Below, piece after piece: positions 34,527-43,848 of a DNA stretch of 64,000 nucleotides. Below the pieces are notes generated by a model, which saw nothing but the letters and a program-made list of their open reading frames with translations, was not told where the DNA came from and did no database searches. The DNA comes from Acidianus brierleyi. Lineage in GTDB: Archaea; Thermoproteota; Thermoprotei_A; Sulfolobales; Sulfolobaceae. How positions within the stretch are numbered: the stretch's first letter is position 1; every line of letters starts with the position of its first letter. The stretch spans positions 2,736,501 to 2,800,500 of the forward strand of contig NZ_CP029289.2 of the NCBI RefSeq assembly GCF_003201835.2. The letters run 5' to 3'. The position numbers were made by a program, and so were the translations under genes.

Positions 34527-36212
34527 TCACTCTAAAGTACTTAAATCTCCAACATCTTGACCTAATTCCTTAGCTCTAAGATATCTTCTTAATATTTTTC
34601 CACTCATTGTATGCGGTAAAGAATCTACAAATTCTATATATTTTGGAACATCATGAGCGGCTAGATTTTTCCTTACCCAATCTTGTATTTCATTTTTAAT
34701 TTGTTCACTAGGACTTATCCCCTTCTTTAAAACTATAAAAGCCTTTATCGCGTTTCCCCTTTCCTCATCTGGAATTCCTATAACTGCAACTTCTGCAACG
34801 TTAGGATTTTCAGCAATTACGGATTCTATTTCAGCAGGCCCTACTCTATATCCAGAAACTTTAATCACATCATCTGCTCTACCTAAATACCAGAAATACC
34901 CATCTTTATCCATATAAGCAAGATCTCCAGTTAAATAGTAACCTCCTTTGAAATATTCCTTATATCTATCTTCATTACCCCAAATTCCTATAAATAATCC
35001 AGGGAATCCAGGCTTAAATGCTAAAATTCCTTGAGAATTTGGAGGTAAAGGATTTCCTTTTTCATCCACAATCAAGGCTTCTATTCCAGGCAGAGGCTTT
35101 CCTATAGAACCAACCTTTATTGGTAAGGAAATTATATTGCAAATAACATAAGTAGCAGTTTCGCTCTGCCCGTAAGCTTCATGTAATGGAACTCCAAAAG
35201 TATCCTTAGTCCAAGTAACTAAATCTGGTCCTACATATTCTCCTCCTGCGTGAATAAATCGTAAGGAAGAAACATCGTTTTTAATATAACGTAGTTCTTT
35301 TTTAAGAAGTCTTAAAGCAGTAGGAGCAGTACTCCAAACTGACACTTTAAATTCTTCAATAATACTCAACCATTTTTCTGCATTAAATTTCGATTCTAAG
35401 GTTACTACAGGTACTCTTCTAAGCCAGCCTGTCCATACTGAAGCATAACCTGCTACCCATGCAGGATCACCGGTAGGCCAAAATACATCGTCTTGAAGAT
35501 CAAAATGATACATCCCGGAAATGTAATATAAAGCAATAGTGTTTTGAGCTTGAACTATTCCTTTAGGTCTGCCTGTAGACCCAGAAGTATATATTATAAA
35601 CCATGGATCCTTTGTTCTTTTTCTTTCAACATATAACTTTTGCGTAGATTTTAAATCTTCAAAAGAATATTCATTATTATTTGAATTTCCATCAATTACT
35701 ATGATCTTAACATTTAATCCAGACGTAGCATCTCTTACTCTACCTAACAATTCTTCATGAGTTAAGATAAAATGGGCTCCACTATTTTCTATTCTATATT
35801 TAAGAGCTTCAGTTCCGAATGATTGGAATACTGGAACTAATATCCCTCCAGCTAAAGTTGCCCCTATCATAGTAAAATATAATTCAGGAACTTTTCTGGA
35901 GAACAATATTATTCTATCTCCGTTCTTAAATCCTAAATCTTTTAGCGAATTAGCAATTTTACTTCCATTTAAAGCAAGGTCATGATAAGAAATTTTCCTT
36001 ACTTCATCTTTTTTACCTACCCATATTAATCCTACTTTATTTTCATTTTTCTCAATATTTTGGTAAATTGAAAAATATGCAGGATTTATAGTCCCATCTG
36101 AAAACGTTAATTCTCGTTCAACTGAATCCCAATTGAACTCTTTTCTTACCTTATCGTAATCATTTAAAATAGGAGATATCTTATTATTCTTTTCCCTTAT
36201 TTCTATGTTCAT
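34527..36212 (-). CDS. acyl-CoA synthetase (AMP-forming, medium-chain/ACS-like)
   Basis: 561 residues. The adenylation motif is WFIIYTSGSTGRPKGIVQ, then EAYGQSETA, the YLTGDLAYMDKDGYFWYLGRADDVIKVSGYRVGP hinge region, and the C-terminal catalytic Lys in HTMSGKILRRYLRAKE. The C-terminal GDLSTLE tail resembles ACS-type enzymes. It activates a carboxylic acid to its CoA ester; chain length is undetermined. It lies 65 bp downstream of the DUF35 gene on the same strand and may belong to its transcription unit. Confidence 0.88.
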   Translation of the reverse strand: MNIEIREKNNKISPILNDYDKVRKEFNWDSVERELTFSDGTINPAYFSIYQNIEKNENKVGLIWVGKKDEVRKISYHDLALNGSKIANSLKDLGFKNGDRIILFSRKVPELYFTMIGATLAGGILVPVFQSFGTEALKYRIENSGAHFILTHEELLGRVRDATSGLNVKIIVIDGNSNNNEYSFEDLKSTQKLYVERKRTKDPWFIIYTSGSTGRPKGIVQAQNTIALYYISGMYHFDLQDDVFWPTGDPAWVAGYASVWTGWLRRVPVVTLESKFNAEKWLSIIEEFKVSVWSTAPTALRLLKKELRYIKNDVSSLRFIHAGGEYVGPDLVTWTKDTFGVPLHEAYGQSETATYVICNIISLPIKVGSIGKPLPGIEALIVDEKGNPLPPNSQGILAFKPGFPGLFIGIWGNEDRYKEYFKGGYYLTGDLAYMDKDGYFWYLGRADDVIKVSGYRVGPAEIESVIAENPNVAEVAVIGIPDEERGNAIKAFIVLKKGISPSEQIKNEIQDWVRKNLAAHDVPKYIEFVDSLPHTMSGKILRRYLRAKELGQDVGDLSTLE

Positions 36213-36277
36213 CTTAAATATTAATCTATTTCCGTATTTTTAACTTAATTATCTTACTCTAAAAAAGAATTAGCACT

Positions 36278-36640
36278 TTACGTTCCAGATAATCCTTTAA
36301 AAATAGGTATTTTTCTTCCATTTTCCTCTATAAATTCAACTGTAACTTTATCGCCTATCTCTAAACTATTCTTAATATTACTGTAAATTCTAAAACCTTC
36401 ATCCATTTCCACAATGCCATAATATGTATCTCCTTTTTTGCCCTGAAACTTAGTAATTGAGAAAACCTTTCCATCACCTTTACTCACTTTAACCTCAAGA
36501 TTTTTAGAATTACATTTAGGACAGTAATCTCTAGGATAGAAAAATACATTTCCGCACGATTTGCACTTAATATAAGGTAGTTTTTCATTGTTCATTAAAT
36601 TTATATATTCCTTTTTTATTTCATCGAACATATTACTCAC
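36278..36640 (-). CDS. DUF35 zinc-ribbon/OB-fold protein, partner of the thiolase-like gene
   Basis: 120 residues. The N-terminal rubredoxin-like zinc ribbon is CKSCGNVFFYPRDYCPKCNS, then an OB-fold with GKVFSITKFQ and YGIVEMDEGFRIYSNI. DUF35 proteins bind acyl-CoA and form complexes with thiolase-superfamily enzymes, such as archaeal HMG-CoA synthase/thiolase and the steroid retro-aldolase ChsH2-Ltp2. The gene overlaps the thiolase-like gene by 8 nt, so complex formation is likely. Confidence 0.88.
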   Translation of the reverse strand: MSNMFDEIKKEYINLMNNEKLPYIKCKSCGNVFFYPRDYCPKCNSKNLEVKVSKGDGKVFSITKFQGKKGDTYYGIVEMDEGFRIYSNIKNSLEIGDKVTVEFIEENGRKIPIFKGLSGT

Positions 36641-37781
36641 CTAAAACCATAGTTACTGCATGACCTCTATTCCATCCTCCTATTCCATTGACTAACACTC
36701 TATTAGCGCCCTCTACTTGGTGCCCTTTTGCCATACCATTAAGTTGTGAAAGAGCTTCTTCTAAAATGACTCCTCCACTCATAAACGCAGGTTGTCCTAC
36801 GTTTAAGGATCCTCCCCCAGTATTTATAGGTATTTCGCCTTTGAACGTAGTATCTTTTTCCTCCACAAATTTTCCTCCTTTCCCTTTCTCAGTTAACCCT
36901 ATATCTTCTATTTCCAGCAATACGGTTATTGTAAACGAGTCGTATAATTCAAATGCGTCTATTTTCTCTAAACTTACTCCTTTACTGCTTTCTATTGTAG
37001 GAGTGTACACTATATCTGGAAGTTCTGGAGGCATTTCGGCCCAGTGAGCTTCTCCATAAAAATGTATTTTAAGAGGTCTTAAATTGGAATTTCTTTGATG
37101 TTTACTAACTATAAATGCATGAAATCCATCTACAGGATATACAATTTCAAGTAATCTTAATGGATCGCTAACTAATCTCGATGAGATAACGTCTTTTACC
37201 GATAGAGGAGACTTATATAATGATTTTTCATTATTTATTGCATTTTTTCTTTGATTTACAGCTATCATTGCTCTCTGTTCATCAGTAGTGCCAAAAAGTT
37301 TTTGATGTCTTTTAGCTACTAAGGCATAATCTGTTACTGGATTCATATCCTCATAAACTCTAAAAAACTCATCGAAAGGAGTTAAACTTATGTTATAGAA
37401 TTTATCCACAGAATCCGCAGTAACTTTATTTTCCCTTAAAAAAGAACCTTTTCCTCCTACTATGCAAAGTGCAGTATCTATTTCCCCTGAATTTACAAGT
37501 TTCTCAGCTCTGTATACCATAGTAAGAGCTGAAGGCCCACCGTAATCTACTATATCTATATATCTTGGTTTTATCCCCAAAAAGGCTGGGATTTGAAAAG
37601 AAGGAAAATGAATGTTTGCCTTACCATCGAATGTTCCAGAGAGCATTGTGAAAAACAATCCGTCTATATCATTTGAGTTAACTGAAGCCATTTCCATTGC
37701 ATTATAAACTACATCAGAAAGTAATTGAAATGTTGAGCCTTCAAATTTTTTATAAGTTAATCCTGCGAAACCAGTTATCAT
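36633..37781 (-). CDS. thiolase-superfamily protein lacking the usual catalytic Cys and His (possible retro-aldolase)
   Basis: 382 residues, SCP-x/thiolase fold. At the position of the nucleophilic Cys (normally a xxxCASGxxA-type segment) it reads VDYGGPSALTMVYRAEKLV, with no Cys. The usual GHPxGA is LNVGQPAFMSGGV, with Gln for His. The final CxG segment is VNGIGGWNRGHAV. Thiolytic chemistry is thus improbable. Thiolase-like aldolases such as Ltp2 also lack these residues and work with a DUF35 partner, which is encoded immediately downstream. Start codon overlaps the enolase-family gene by 4 nt. Confidence 0.75.
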   Translation of the reverse strand: MITGFAGLTYKKFEGSTFQLLSDVVYNAMEMASVNSNDIDGLFFTMLSGTFDGKANIHFPSFQIPAFLGIKPRYIDIVDYGGPSALTMVYRAEKLVNSGEIDTALCIVGGKGSFLRENKVTADSVDKFYNISLTPFDEFFRVYEDMNPVTDYALVAKRHQKLFGTTDEQRAMIAVNQRKNAINNEKSLYKSPLSVKDVISSRLVSDPLRLLEIVYPVDGFHAFIVSKHQRNSNLRPLKIHFYGEAHWAEMPPELPDIVYTPTIESSKGVSLEKIDAFELYDSFTITVLLEIEDIGLTEKGKGGKFVEEKDTTFKGEIPINTGGGSLNVGQPAFMSGGVILEEALSQLNGMAKGHQVEGANRVLVNGIGGWNRGHAVTMVLGE

Positions 37782-38890
37782 TTTTCCACCTTATATTTCT
37801 CTAAGTATTCCTCTTTTAAAGAAATCCCCAAACCTGGCTTTTGCGGTGGGATAAATTCTCCGCCTTCATATCTTATCTCCCCTACTAGTCCTTCTCTTAA
37901 AGGATTATATCTTAGATGATACTCAATCATTGGTGAATTAGTAGCTAAAGCTGTATGAAGGCTTGCTATAAATCCTATTCCTCCAGCAGAATAATGAGGT
38001 ATGAGAGGAAGACCGAACGCTCTGGCAAAATTCCCTATTCTCAGCATTTCCGTAATTCCTCCGTTCCATGCAGCATCTGCTTGAACTATATCAACTGCAT
38101 GATTTAAGATAATATCTCTAAATTCATATAATGTAAATGCAGTCTCGTATCCTGCTATAGACAAATCTAATTCTTTAGCTAGCTCTGCACTCAAAGAAGG
38201 AAAATCTGTAGGTATTGGTTCCTCAAAAAACATAATTCCTAATTTTTCAAGTTCTCTTCCAACTCTTAATGCCGTATTAAAATCATATACATTATTTGCA
38301 TCGACTGCAATGCTCACATTTTCGAATTCTTCTCTTATTGCTTTCAATCTCTTTAGATCATCTTCAATTTTTAGTCCTCCTATTTTTATTTTAACAGTAT
38401 CAAATCCCTTATCTACATAACTTTTTACTTCCTCTAATAGCTTTTCTATGTCCTTATCTTGTCTATAGTACCCTCCTGTGATATATCCTTTTATCCTCTT
38501 ATTTGTAGCTCCAAGAATTGAATAGATTGGAGATCCAAATTCTTTACCTAAAATATCCCATAACGCAATATCTACACCGCTTATTGCAGAAATCATTATT
38601 CCTCTCCTTCCTAGCCTAAATGTAGCTTTATACATCTTATCCCATAAACTTATTGGAGCAACTTCCTCGTCCAGTATTATGGACTTAAGGACTTTTTCTA
38701 TAGTAGTTGATACTGCATCTAAAGCTCCATACGCTATGGATTCTCCGTATCCTATTTCTCCATTTTCAGTCACTATTTTTATAACTAAAACGTCCATGTA
38801 ATGCTCTGCTCCTTCTTTCACTGCTAAAGCGTCCTTTTCGTAGAATTCTTTTGAAGATAATTTGATTACCTCTAAATCACGTATTTTCAT
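37778..38890 (-). CDS. enolase-superfamily enzyme (mandelate racemase/muconate lactonizing type)
   Basis: 370 residues. The KxK base motif is TVKIKIGG. Metal ligands are Asp in SIAVDANNVYD, Glu in FFEEPIP and Glu in AGYETAF. The Asp of DIVQADAAWNGG and the His of IPHYSAGGIG could form the His-Asp dyad of the mandelate-racemase subgroup. That layout suits abstraction of a proton alpha to a carboxylate, as in acid-sugar dehydration or racemisation. The substrate is unknown, but the position between two CoA-pathway genes suggests a carboxylate that is then activated. Confidence 0.82.
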   Translation of the reverse strand: MKIRDLEVIKLSSKEFYEKDALAVKEGAEHYMDVLVIKIVTENGEIGYGESIAYGALDAVSTTIEKVLKSIILDEEVAPISLWDKMYKATFRLGRRGIMISAISGVDIALWDILGKEFGSPIYSILGATNKRIKGYITGGYYRQDKDIEKLLEEVKSYVDKGFDTVKIKIGGLKIEDDLKRLKAIREEFENVSIAVDANNVYDFNTALRVGRELEKLGIMFFEEPIPTDFPSLSAELAKELDLSIAGYETAFTLYEFRDIILNHAVDIVQADAAWNGGITEMLRIGNFARAFGLPLIPHYSAGGIGFIASLHTALATNSPMIEYHLRYNPLREGLVGEIRYEGGEFIPPQKPGLGISLKEEYLEKYKVEK

Positions 38891-40397
38891 TTCTAAATAC
38901 CCTCCTCATTATCTTTCCAGAAGGAGTTTTTGGAATCTCATCAACAAAATTTAATACTTTTGGAACTTTATATGGAGCTAGATTATTTTTACAGAAAGTT
39001 ATAATATCTTCCTTAAGTTCCTCGCTTGCTTTGTAACCATTTTTAAGTTTTATAAAAGCCGCTACGGTCTCTCCCCTATACTCATCTGGTAGACCAACTA
39101 CTGCTACCTCGCTTACTGCAGGATGCATGTAAATAACTTCTTCTACTTCTCTAGGCATTATCTTAAAACCAGAAGCATCAATTATGTCCTTTTTTCTGTC
39201 AATAATATAAATCCAACCATCAACTATTTTACCGACATCTCCAGTAGGTAACCATCCATCTTTGAACTTATCCATCTTCCAATATCCGGATACGACTTGA
39301 GGTCCCCTTACTAATACTTCCCCGTCTTCTGCTACCTTGATTTCTGTATTATATACAGGAATTCCAGAACTTACTATTCCAGTTTCCTTATCTACTGGGA
39401 GTTTACCATTATAAGGATAAGGCCATAAAGTTGCCGGGGAAGTAGTTTCTGTTAAACCCCAGGCCATGTAAATCCATTGCCCTATTCTTTCCTTCCATTC
39501 TAATTCTAGTGCTCTAGGCATTGGCATTCCTCCAGATGACCATAGCCTCATACTCGATAAATCCTCATTATCATATACGTTAAGCATTGCCCTATATGCT
39601 GTAGCGACGCTCATTGTAACAGTAGTTTTCTTTTCTTCAACATCTCTGAGCGCAAGCGAAGGATCAAATCTATAGGAAATATCTATTTCACTTCCTGAAA
39701 GTATTGCAGTGGTTATGTGAAAAATTTGACCAGTTACATGAAAGAAAGGAGCAATACCTAAAACTTTATCTTTTTCAGAAAAATTAAACCATTTTTTATA
39801 GATCATTGATGAAGCGAAAATATTTGAATGAGTTATTGGAACACCTTTAGGCTTACCAGTAGTCCCAGAAGTATAAATTAATAAAGCTAAATCGTCAGGA
39901 TAAACTAATCTTTCTTCACTAGAAGAAGACTTAAAGTCAAGTTGTTCTTCGCAATCTATCAACTTCCATTTAGTCTTTAGCTCATTAGGTATCTCGTGAA
40001 ATGACTCTGGATTAGTAGTTATATTTTCTATTTTTTTGCTACTTATAGCTTCACACGATCTTATCATTAATTTAGCTCCAGAATTTTCTATAATAAAGTT
40101 CAATTCTCTTTCTGAATAAGAAGGATTTATAGGTAGCACGATTCCGCCTTTTTTCCATACAGCAAATTCAGAGATTACGAACTGAGGAATATTTTGCATA
40201 GAAATTATAACAATATCTCCATTTTGTATATTTAGTTGCGATGATACTGAATTTATCATTGAGTTTAATTTTCTAAAAGATATTTTTTCACCAAAGTAGT
40301 CCAACGCTATTGTATCTGAAGTATTAGAACTAATAATCTCTGTCATCGCCTTAGGGTTTTTTAGTTCGTCAAATTCTTCGCCTTTCTCATAAATCAC
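38877..40397 (-). CDS. acyl-CoA ligase (AMP-forming, long-chain/aromatic type)
   Basis: 506 residues. Motifs: LALLIYTSGTTGKPKGVPIT, MAWGLTETTSP, GWLPTGDVGKIVDGWIYIID, the hinge DRKKDIIDASGFKIMP and the C-terminal Lys in IPKTPSGKIMRR. It probably activates the acid handled by this operon. It overlaps the enolase-family gene by 14 nt and the upstream SDR by 4 nt. Confidence 0.88.
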   Translation of the reverse strand: MIYEKGEEFDELKNPKAMTEIISSNTSDTIALDYFGEKISFRKLNSMINSVSSQLNIQNGDIVIISMQNIPQFVISEFAVWKKGGIVLPINPSYSERELNFIIENSGAKLMIRSCEAISSKKIENITTNPESFHEIPNELKTKWKLIDCEEQLDFKSSSSEERLVYPDDLALLIYTSGTTGKPKGVPITHSNIFASSMIYKKWFNFSEKDKVLGIAPFFHVTGQIFHITTAILSGSEIDISYRFDPSLALRDVEEKKTTVTMSVATAYRAMLNVYDNEDLSSMRLWSSGGMPMPRALELEWKERIGQWIYMAWGLTETTSPATLWPYPYNGKLPVDKETGIVSSGIPVYNTEIKVAEDGEVLVRGPQVVSGYWKMDKFKDGWLPTGDVGKIVDGWIYIIDRKKDIIDASGFKIMPREVEEVIYMHPAVSEVAVVGLPDEYRGETVAAFIKLKNGYKASEELKEDIITFCKNNLAPYKVPKVLNFVDEIPKTPSGKIMRRVFRNENT

Positions 40398-41125
40398 AAT
40401 ACCAGTCCTCCTGTTACATCTATTATATCTCCAGTTAGGTAAGAAGCTTCATCTGAACAAAGGAATGAAATAACGTTGGCTACATCTTCTGGAGTACCCA
40501 TTTTTCCTAGTGGGATTCTGTCAATTATAATTTTTTTAACTTTATCGGGCACTGACGCGGTCATGGGCGTATCGATAAAGCCTGGAACTATAGCGTTTAC
40601 AGTTATTCCATACTTACCTAATTCTCGAGCAAGAGTTTTAGTAAAACCGATTATTCCTGCTTTTGCTGCAGAATAATTCGCTTGACCTATATTACCTTGC
40701 CAACTCGCTGACGACATATTTATTATTCTTCCCCATTTTTGTTTTATCATGCCATCAATGACTTGTTTAGTACAATTAAAAGTTCCATAAAGATGAACTT
40801 TTATAACTTGATCCCATTGCTCTGGAGTCATCTTTACAAATAACGCGTCTCTTATAATTCCTGCATTATTTACCAATATATCAACGTGATCTATGTTAAG
40901 TCCTTTTAATATATTTTCATAAAACTCTTTACATGAATTCCAATCTGAAACGTCCACAGTCAAACCTAGTGTTCTAGATTTAGTTAACGACGCAACTTTT
41001 TCTGCTTTATCAACAACATCCTTAGATATGTCTCCCATTACTACTGTGTATCCTTTCGATGCTAATTTTATAGAAGTTGCATAACCTATTCCACTACCTG
41101 CTCCAGTTACAATTGCTACTTTCAT
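40394..41125 (-). CDS. short-chain dehydrogenase/reductase (3-oxoacyl reductase/3-hydroxyacyl dehydrogenase type)
   Basis: 243 residues, classical SDR. Cofactor motif TGAGSGIGYATS, NNAGI, catalytic Ser in INMSSASWQG, YSAAKAG, and the C-terminal YLTGDIIDVTGGLVL. It is first in the SDR-ligase-enolase-thiolase-DUF35 operon, whose members overlap by 4-14 nt. It would interconvert a hydroxyl and a keto group on a CoA-bound or free acid. Confidence 0.88.
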   Translation of the reverse strand: MKVAIVTGAGSGIGYATSIKLASKGYTVVMGDISKDVVDKAEKVASLTKSRTLGLTVDVSDWNSCKEFYENILKGLNIDHVDILVNNAGIIRDALFVKMTPEQWDQVIKVHLYGTFNCTKQVIDGMIKQKWGRIINMSSASWQGNIGQANYSAAKAGIIGFTKTLARELGKYGITVNAIVPGFIDTPMTASVPDKVKKIIIDRIPLGKMGTPEDVANVISFLCSDEASYLTGDIIDVTGGLVL

Positions 41126-41626
41126 ATTATCACCTTTAAAAAATAATATAAACCTATATTATTAATATATTCTTTCCTCTTAATAGTATCTCTATAACAC
41201 GGAAAATAATTTATATTATCCATTAAACTATCTTCACATAATTCGTTTTTATATAATCATGTTTACATATAAAGTAGCTATTTCATTGGTGCCTTCAAAA
41301 AGTTTCTAGCCTTTATCTAAGGATTTTTCACAAATCTTAGTTTAAGAACTTTCTGAAAATACTAACGGGTTAGTCTTATTTAACTTAAAATTTTCAGTAT
41401 ATATAAAATCTTGTTAATTCTTATATAAGAGAATATAAAAAATAACTATTTATAGAAATAATCCAAACAAATATATAAATATACTAGATCGCCATTGTCA
41501 GTCTAATATAAAAATATTGCTATTTATATTTAAAGTTGGCATCACTTAAAAACTAAGTCTAAAGCCTAGATAATGTAAACATGTAAAAGAAAGAATATTA
41601 AAGATCGAGAATAATAAGAAAAATTA
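41126..41626. repeat. divergent spacer with dispersed repeat family C, copy 2 (about 41290-41380)
   Basis: Separates the SDR operon from the MFS gene. The repeat copy reads AAGTTTCTAGCCTTTATCTAAGG...AAATCTTAG...AAGAACTTTCTGAAAATACTAACG and matches 19890-19980. The remainder is AT-rich promoter sequence. Confidence 0.5.
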
Positions 41627-43048
41627 ATGAGTTCTTCACCAGGGAAAGATCAGATACAAAACGGTATAAAAGAAATTTATAATACTGTACTGTCAACAAA
41701 AAATATTACTGCTAGATATATAGCTATACTAGCGTTAGCGTCTCTATGGTTAGACGCATACGATTTTGCCTCGATGTCTTTCGCCACTGCTTCTTTAGAA
41801 AATACTTTTCCTAATGTATCCTCATTACTAATCTCCTTCTCTATAGGAGTTATTGATCTAGGAGCTCTTTTTGGTGCAATAATTGGAGGATGGTTAAATG
41901 ATAGAATAGGCAGAAGAGATATGTTCATACTTAACATGATACTATTTATATTCATGGCTGTTCTAGGCGGTTTTTCTACTAACATATACGAATTAACGGT
42001 ATTTAGGGGTCTATTAGGCTTTGCTCTGGGAGCTGATACTGCTACAGGATTTACATATATCTTTGAATATTTAGAAAGAGAACAGAGACTTTTCTGGAGT
42101 AATTTATGGCAACTTCAATGGTATATAATGTATCTTGTTACTATTGGTTTCATCCTTTTACCATTTTATTTCATAGAACATAGTCTTACAACACCTATAT
42201 TATGGAGAGTTATAATGATAGTAGGTGGAGTTATAGCTGCCGTAATTTTAGGTTTTAGAAGTAAAATACCAGAGTCGGTATTATGGTTAGCATATCAAGG
42301 AAAACTAGCTACTGCTAAGAAAATAATTAAAAAGACCTATGGAATAGATTTACCTAATGTTCCTGATGTAGATGTTTTTATAAGACCTGTAGGTAAGGGC
42401 GTAAAGAGCGCATTTAGTATTTTCAAAGCTAGTAAGTGGAGAGAGTTAGTATATAGCTTTAATGGCAATTTTGAACAAGGATTTATTTTCTATACATTTG
42501 GATTTTACATTCCATACATCTTATTGGCACTAAAATTAGTAGGCCCATTAGCTAGTTTAGAAGCTTTATCAATCTTATATGCTGGAGGAATTATAGGAGG
42601 ATATTTAACTGCATGGCTAACTCCAAGAATTGGTACTAAATCCCAATATGTAATAGGAGCAGTAGGAGAAGGCACTTCAGTAGGTTTAATAGCACTTACA
42701 TATATTCTTCATTTACCTCTTCAGTATTTCGTATTCTTCTCCTTCCTATTCTTCTTCTTCCATGTAATAGGACCTGCTAGCCAAGGAATGACCTCAATAA
42801 ATACATTCTTCGGTACGGCTGAAAGAGGTACTGCTGCAGGATGGGGATATTCATGGGTGAAACTAGCAGCAATAATAGGATTACTTATAGGACTTGCTGG
42901 GGTCAAAGTAAATCCAATTGGAATGACATTAGGACTTGCAGCGTACGGAATAGCCACCGGAATCTTAGGCTTATTTATAGGATATGACACAAGAAAATAC
43001 AAACTTGAGGACGTCGCAGAATTAACTGAAAAACCTCAAAAGGTTTAA
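41627..43048 (+). CDS. MFS transporter (metabolite:H+ symporter-like)
   Basis: 473 residues, 12 helices. Motif A after TM2 is GGWLNDRIGRRDMF, the central loop has SKIPESVLWLAYQGKLATAKK (PES motif of the sugar/acid symporter branch), and the LDAYDFASMSFATASL start is typical of Sulfolobales organic-acid carriers. It is divergent from the acyl-CoA operon, so uptake of that operon's substrate is a reasonable guess. Confidence 0.82.
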   Translation: MSSSPGKDQIQNGIKEIYNTVLSTKNITARYIAILALASLWLDAYDFASMSFATASLENTFPNVSSLLISFSIGVIDLGALFGAIIGGWLNDRIGRRDMFILNMILFIFMAVLGGFSTNIYELTVFRGLLGFALGADTATGFTYIFEYLEREQRLFWSNLWQLQWYIMYLVTIGFILLPFYFIEHSLTTPILWRVIMIVGGVIAAVILGFRSKIPESVLWLAYQGKLATAKKIIKKTYGIDLPNVPDVDVFIRPVGKGVKSAFSIFKASKWRELVYSFNGNFEQGFIFYTFGFYIPYILLALKLVGPLASLEALSILYAGGIIGGYLTAWLTPRIGTKSQYVIGAVGEGTSVGLIALTYILHLPLQYFVFFSFLFFFFHVIGPASQGMTSINTFFGTAERGTAAGWGYSWVKLAAIIGLLIGLAGVKVNPIGMTLGLAAYGIATGILGLFIGYDTRKYKLEDVAELTEKPQKV

Positions 43049-43051
43049 TTT

Positions 43052-43720
43052 TTATAAAATATCAAGCAATTTTTTTATTGTATTTCTTAGTAGTAGCGAA
43101 GCTCCCATTTTACTAATTCCAAATTCTTCTGCTAGATCTTCCAAATCTATATTTCTAGGCACGTTAAAATAACCTAGATCCTTAGCTCTTTTTATTATAG
43201 CCTTCTGTTTTTCAGTTAACATTACATCCGTCACCCCTCTAGATAATAATTTCATTATTATCTCATTGTTAATTTTCATATAGCTTAGGCTTATTATTTT
43301 AACGTTATCGCTAGCGAAACTACTCCTTATGTTATTGGCAGTTTCTTTAGAGGATATAAATTCATATGTTTCTATACCATCCAAAATTTTACTAGAAAGA
43401 AGATTTATATCTAAGTTCATTAGTTTTGAGAGAACAGTTCTCTCCTCCTTCTGCACCATTTCTATAGAAAATATTTTCATTCTGTTGGAATCTGAGAGAT
43501 TATCTATTTCATAGTCAATTATACTATCATCCTTACTAAGAACGTTCTTTATAACTTTCTTAGGTTCATTATCAGTTATTATTGCTAATCTTTTAGCTTT
43601 CAATATTCCTAGACCGTTCTGCTCACTTAATAAGAAATCGGAATAGGAAAAAGGAGTATGAGTACTCCAACAGTCAAGATGTTTAAGCTTAATTGAAAAA
43701 TAATATTTTAACTTATCCAT
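43052..43720 (-). CDS. HTH-10 (bacterio-opsin activator-like) transcription regulator
   Basis: 223 residues from the ATG at 43718-43720 (MDKLKYYFSIKLKHLDCWS); a longer frame reaches 43783, but a TATA-like CATATAAAGC lies about 26 nt before 43720 and supports this leaderless start. The C-terminal HTH-10 domain is LTEKQKAIIKRAKDLGYF...DLAEEFGISKMGASLLLRN. The N-terminal domain probably senses a small molecule; CWSTHTPFSYS is a recurrent element of this archaeal group. It is convergent to the MFS carrier and may control it or the acyl-CoA operon. Confidence 0.8.
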   Translation of the reverse strand: MDKLKYYFSIKLKHLDCWSTHTPFSYSDFLLSEQNGLGILKAKRLAIITDNEPKKVIKNVLSKDDSIIDYEIDNLSDSNRMKIFSIEMVQKEERTVLSKLMNLDINLLSSKILDGIETYEFISSKETANNIRSSFASDNVKIISLSYMKINNEIIMKLLSRGVTDVMLTEKQKAIIKRAKDLGYFNVPRNIDLEDLAEEFGISKMGASLLLRNTIKKLLDIL

Positions 43721-43848
43721 ATGTTTTACTAATGTATAAGCTTTATATGTTTTTATAAAAAGAAAATTGATTAGAATTATCAAATCCTCTTAACATAATT
43801 TATACAAGTCATACGCCTAACCTTAAATTAAAATATAGAATCTTAGAT

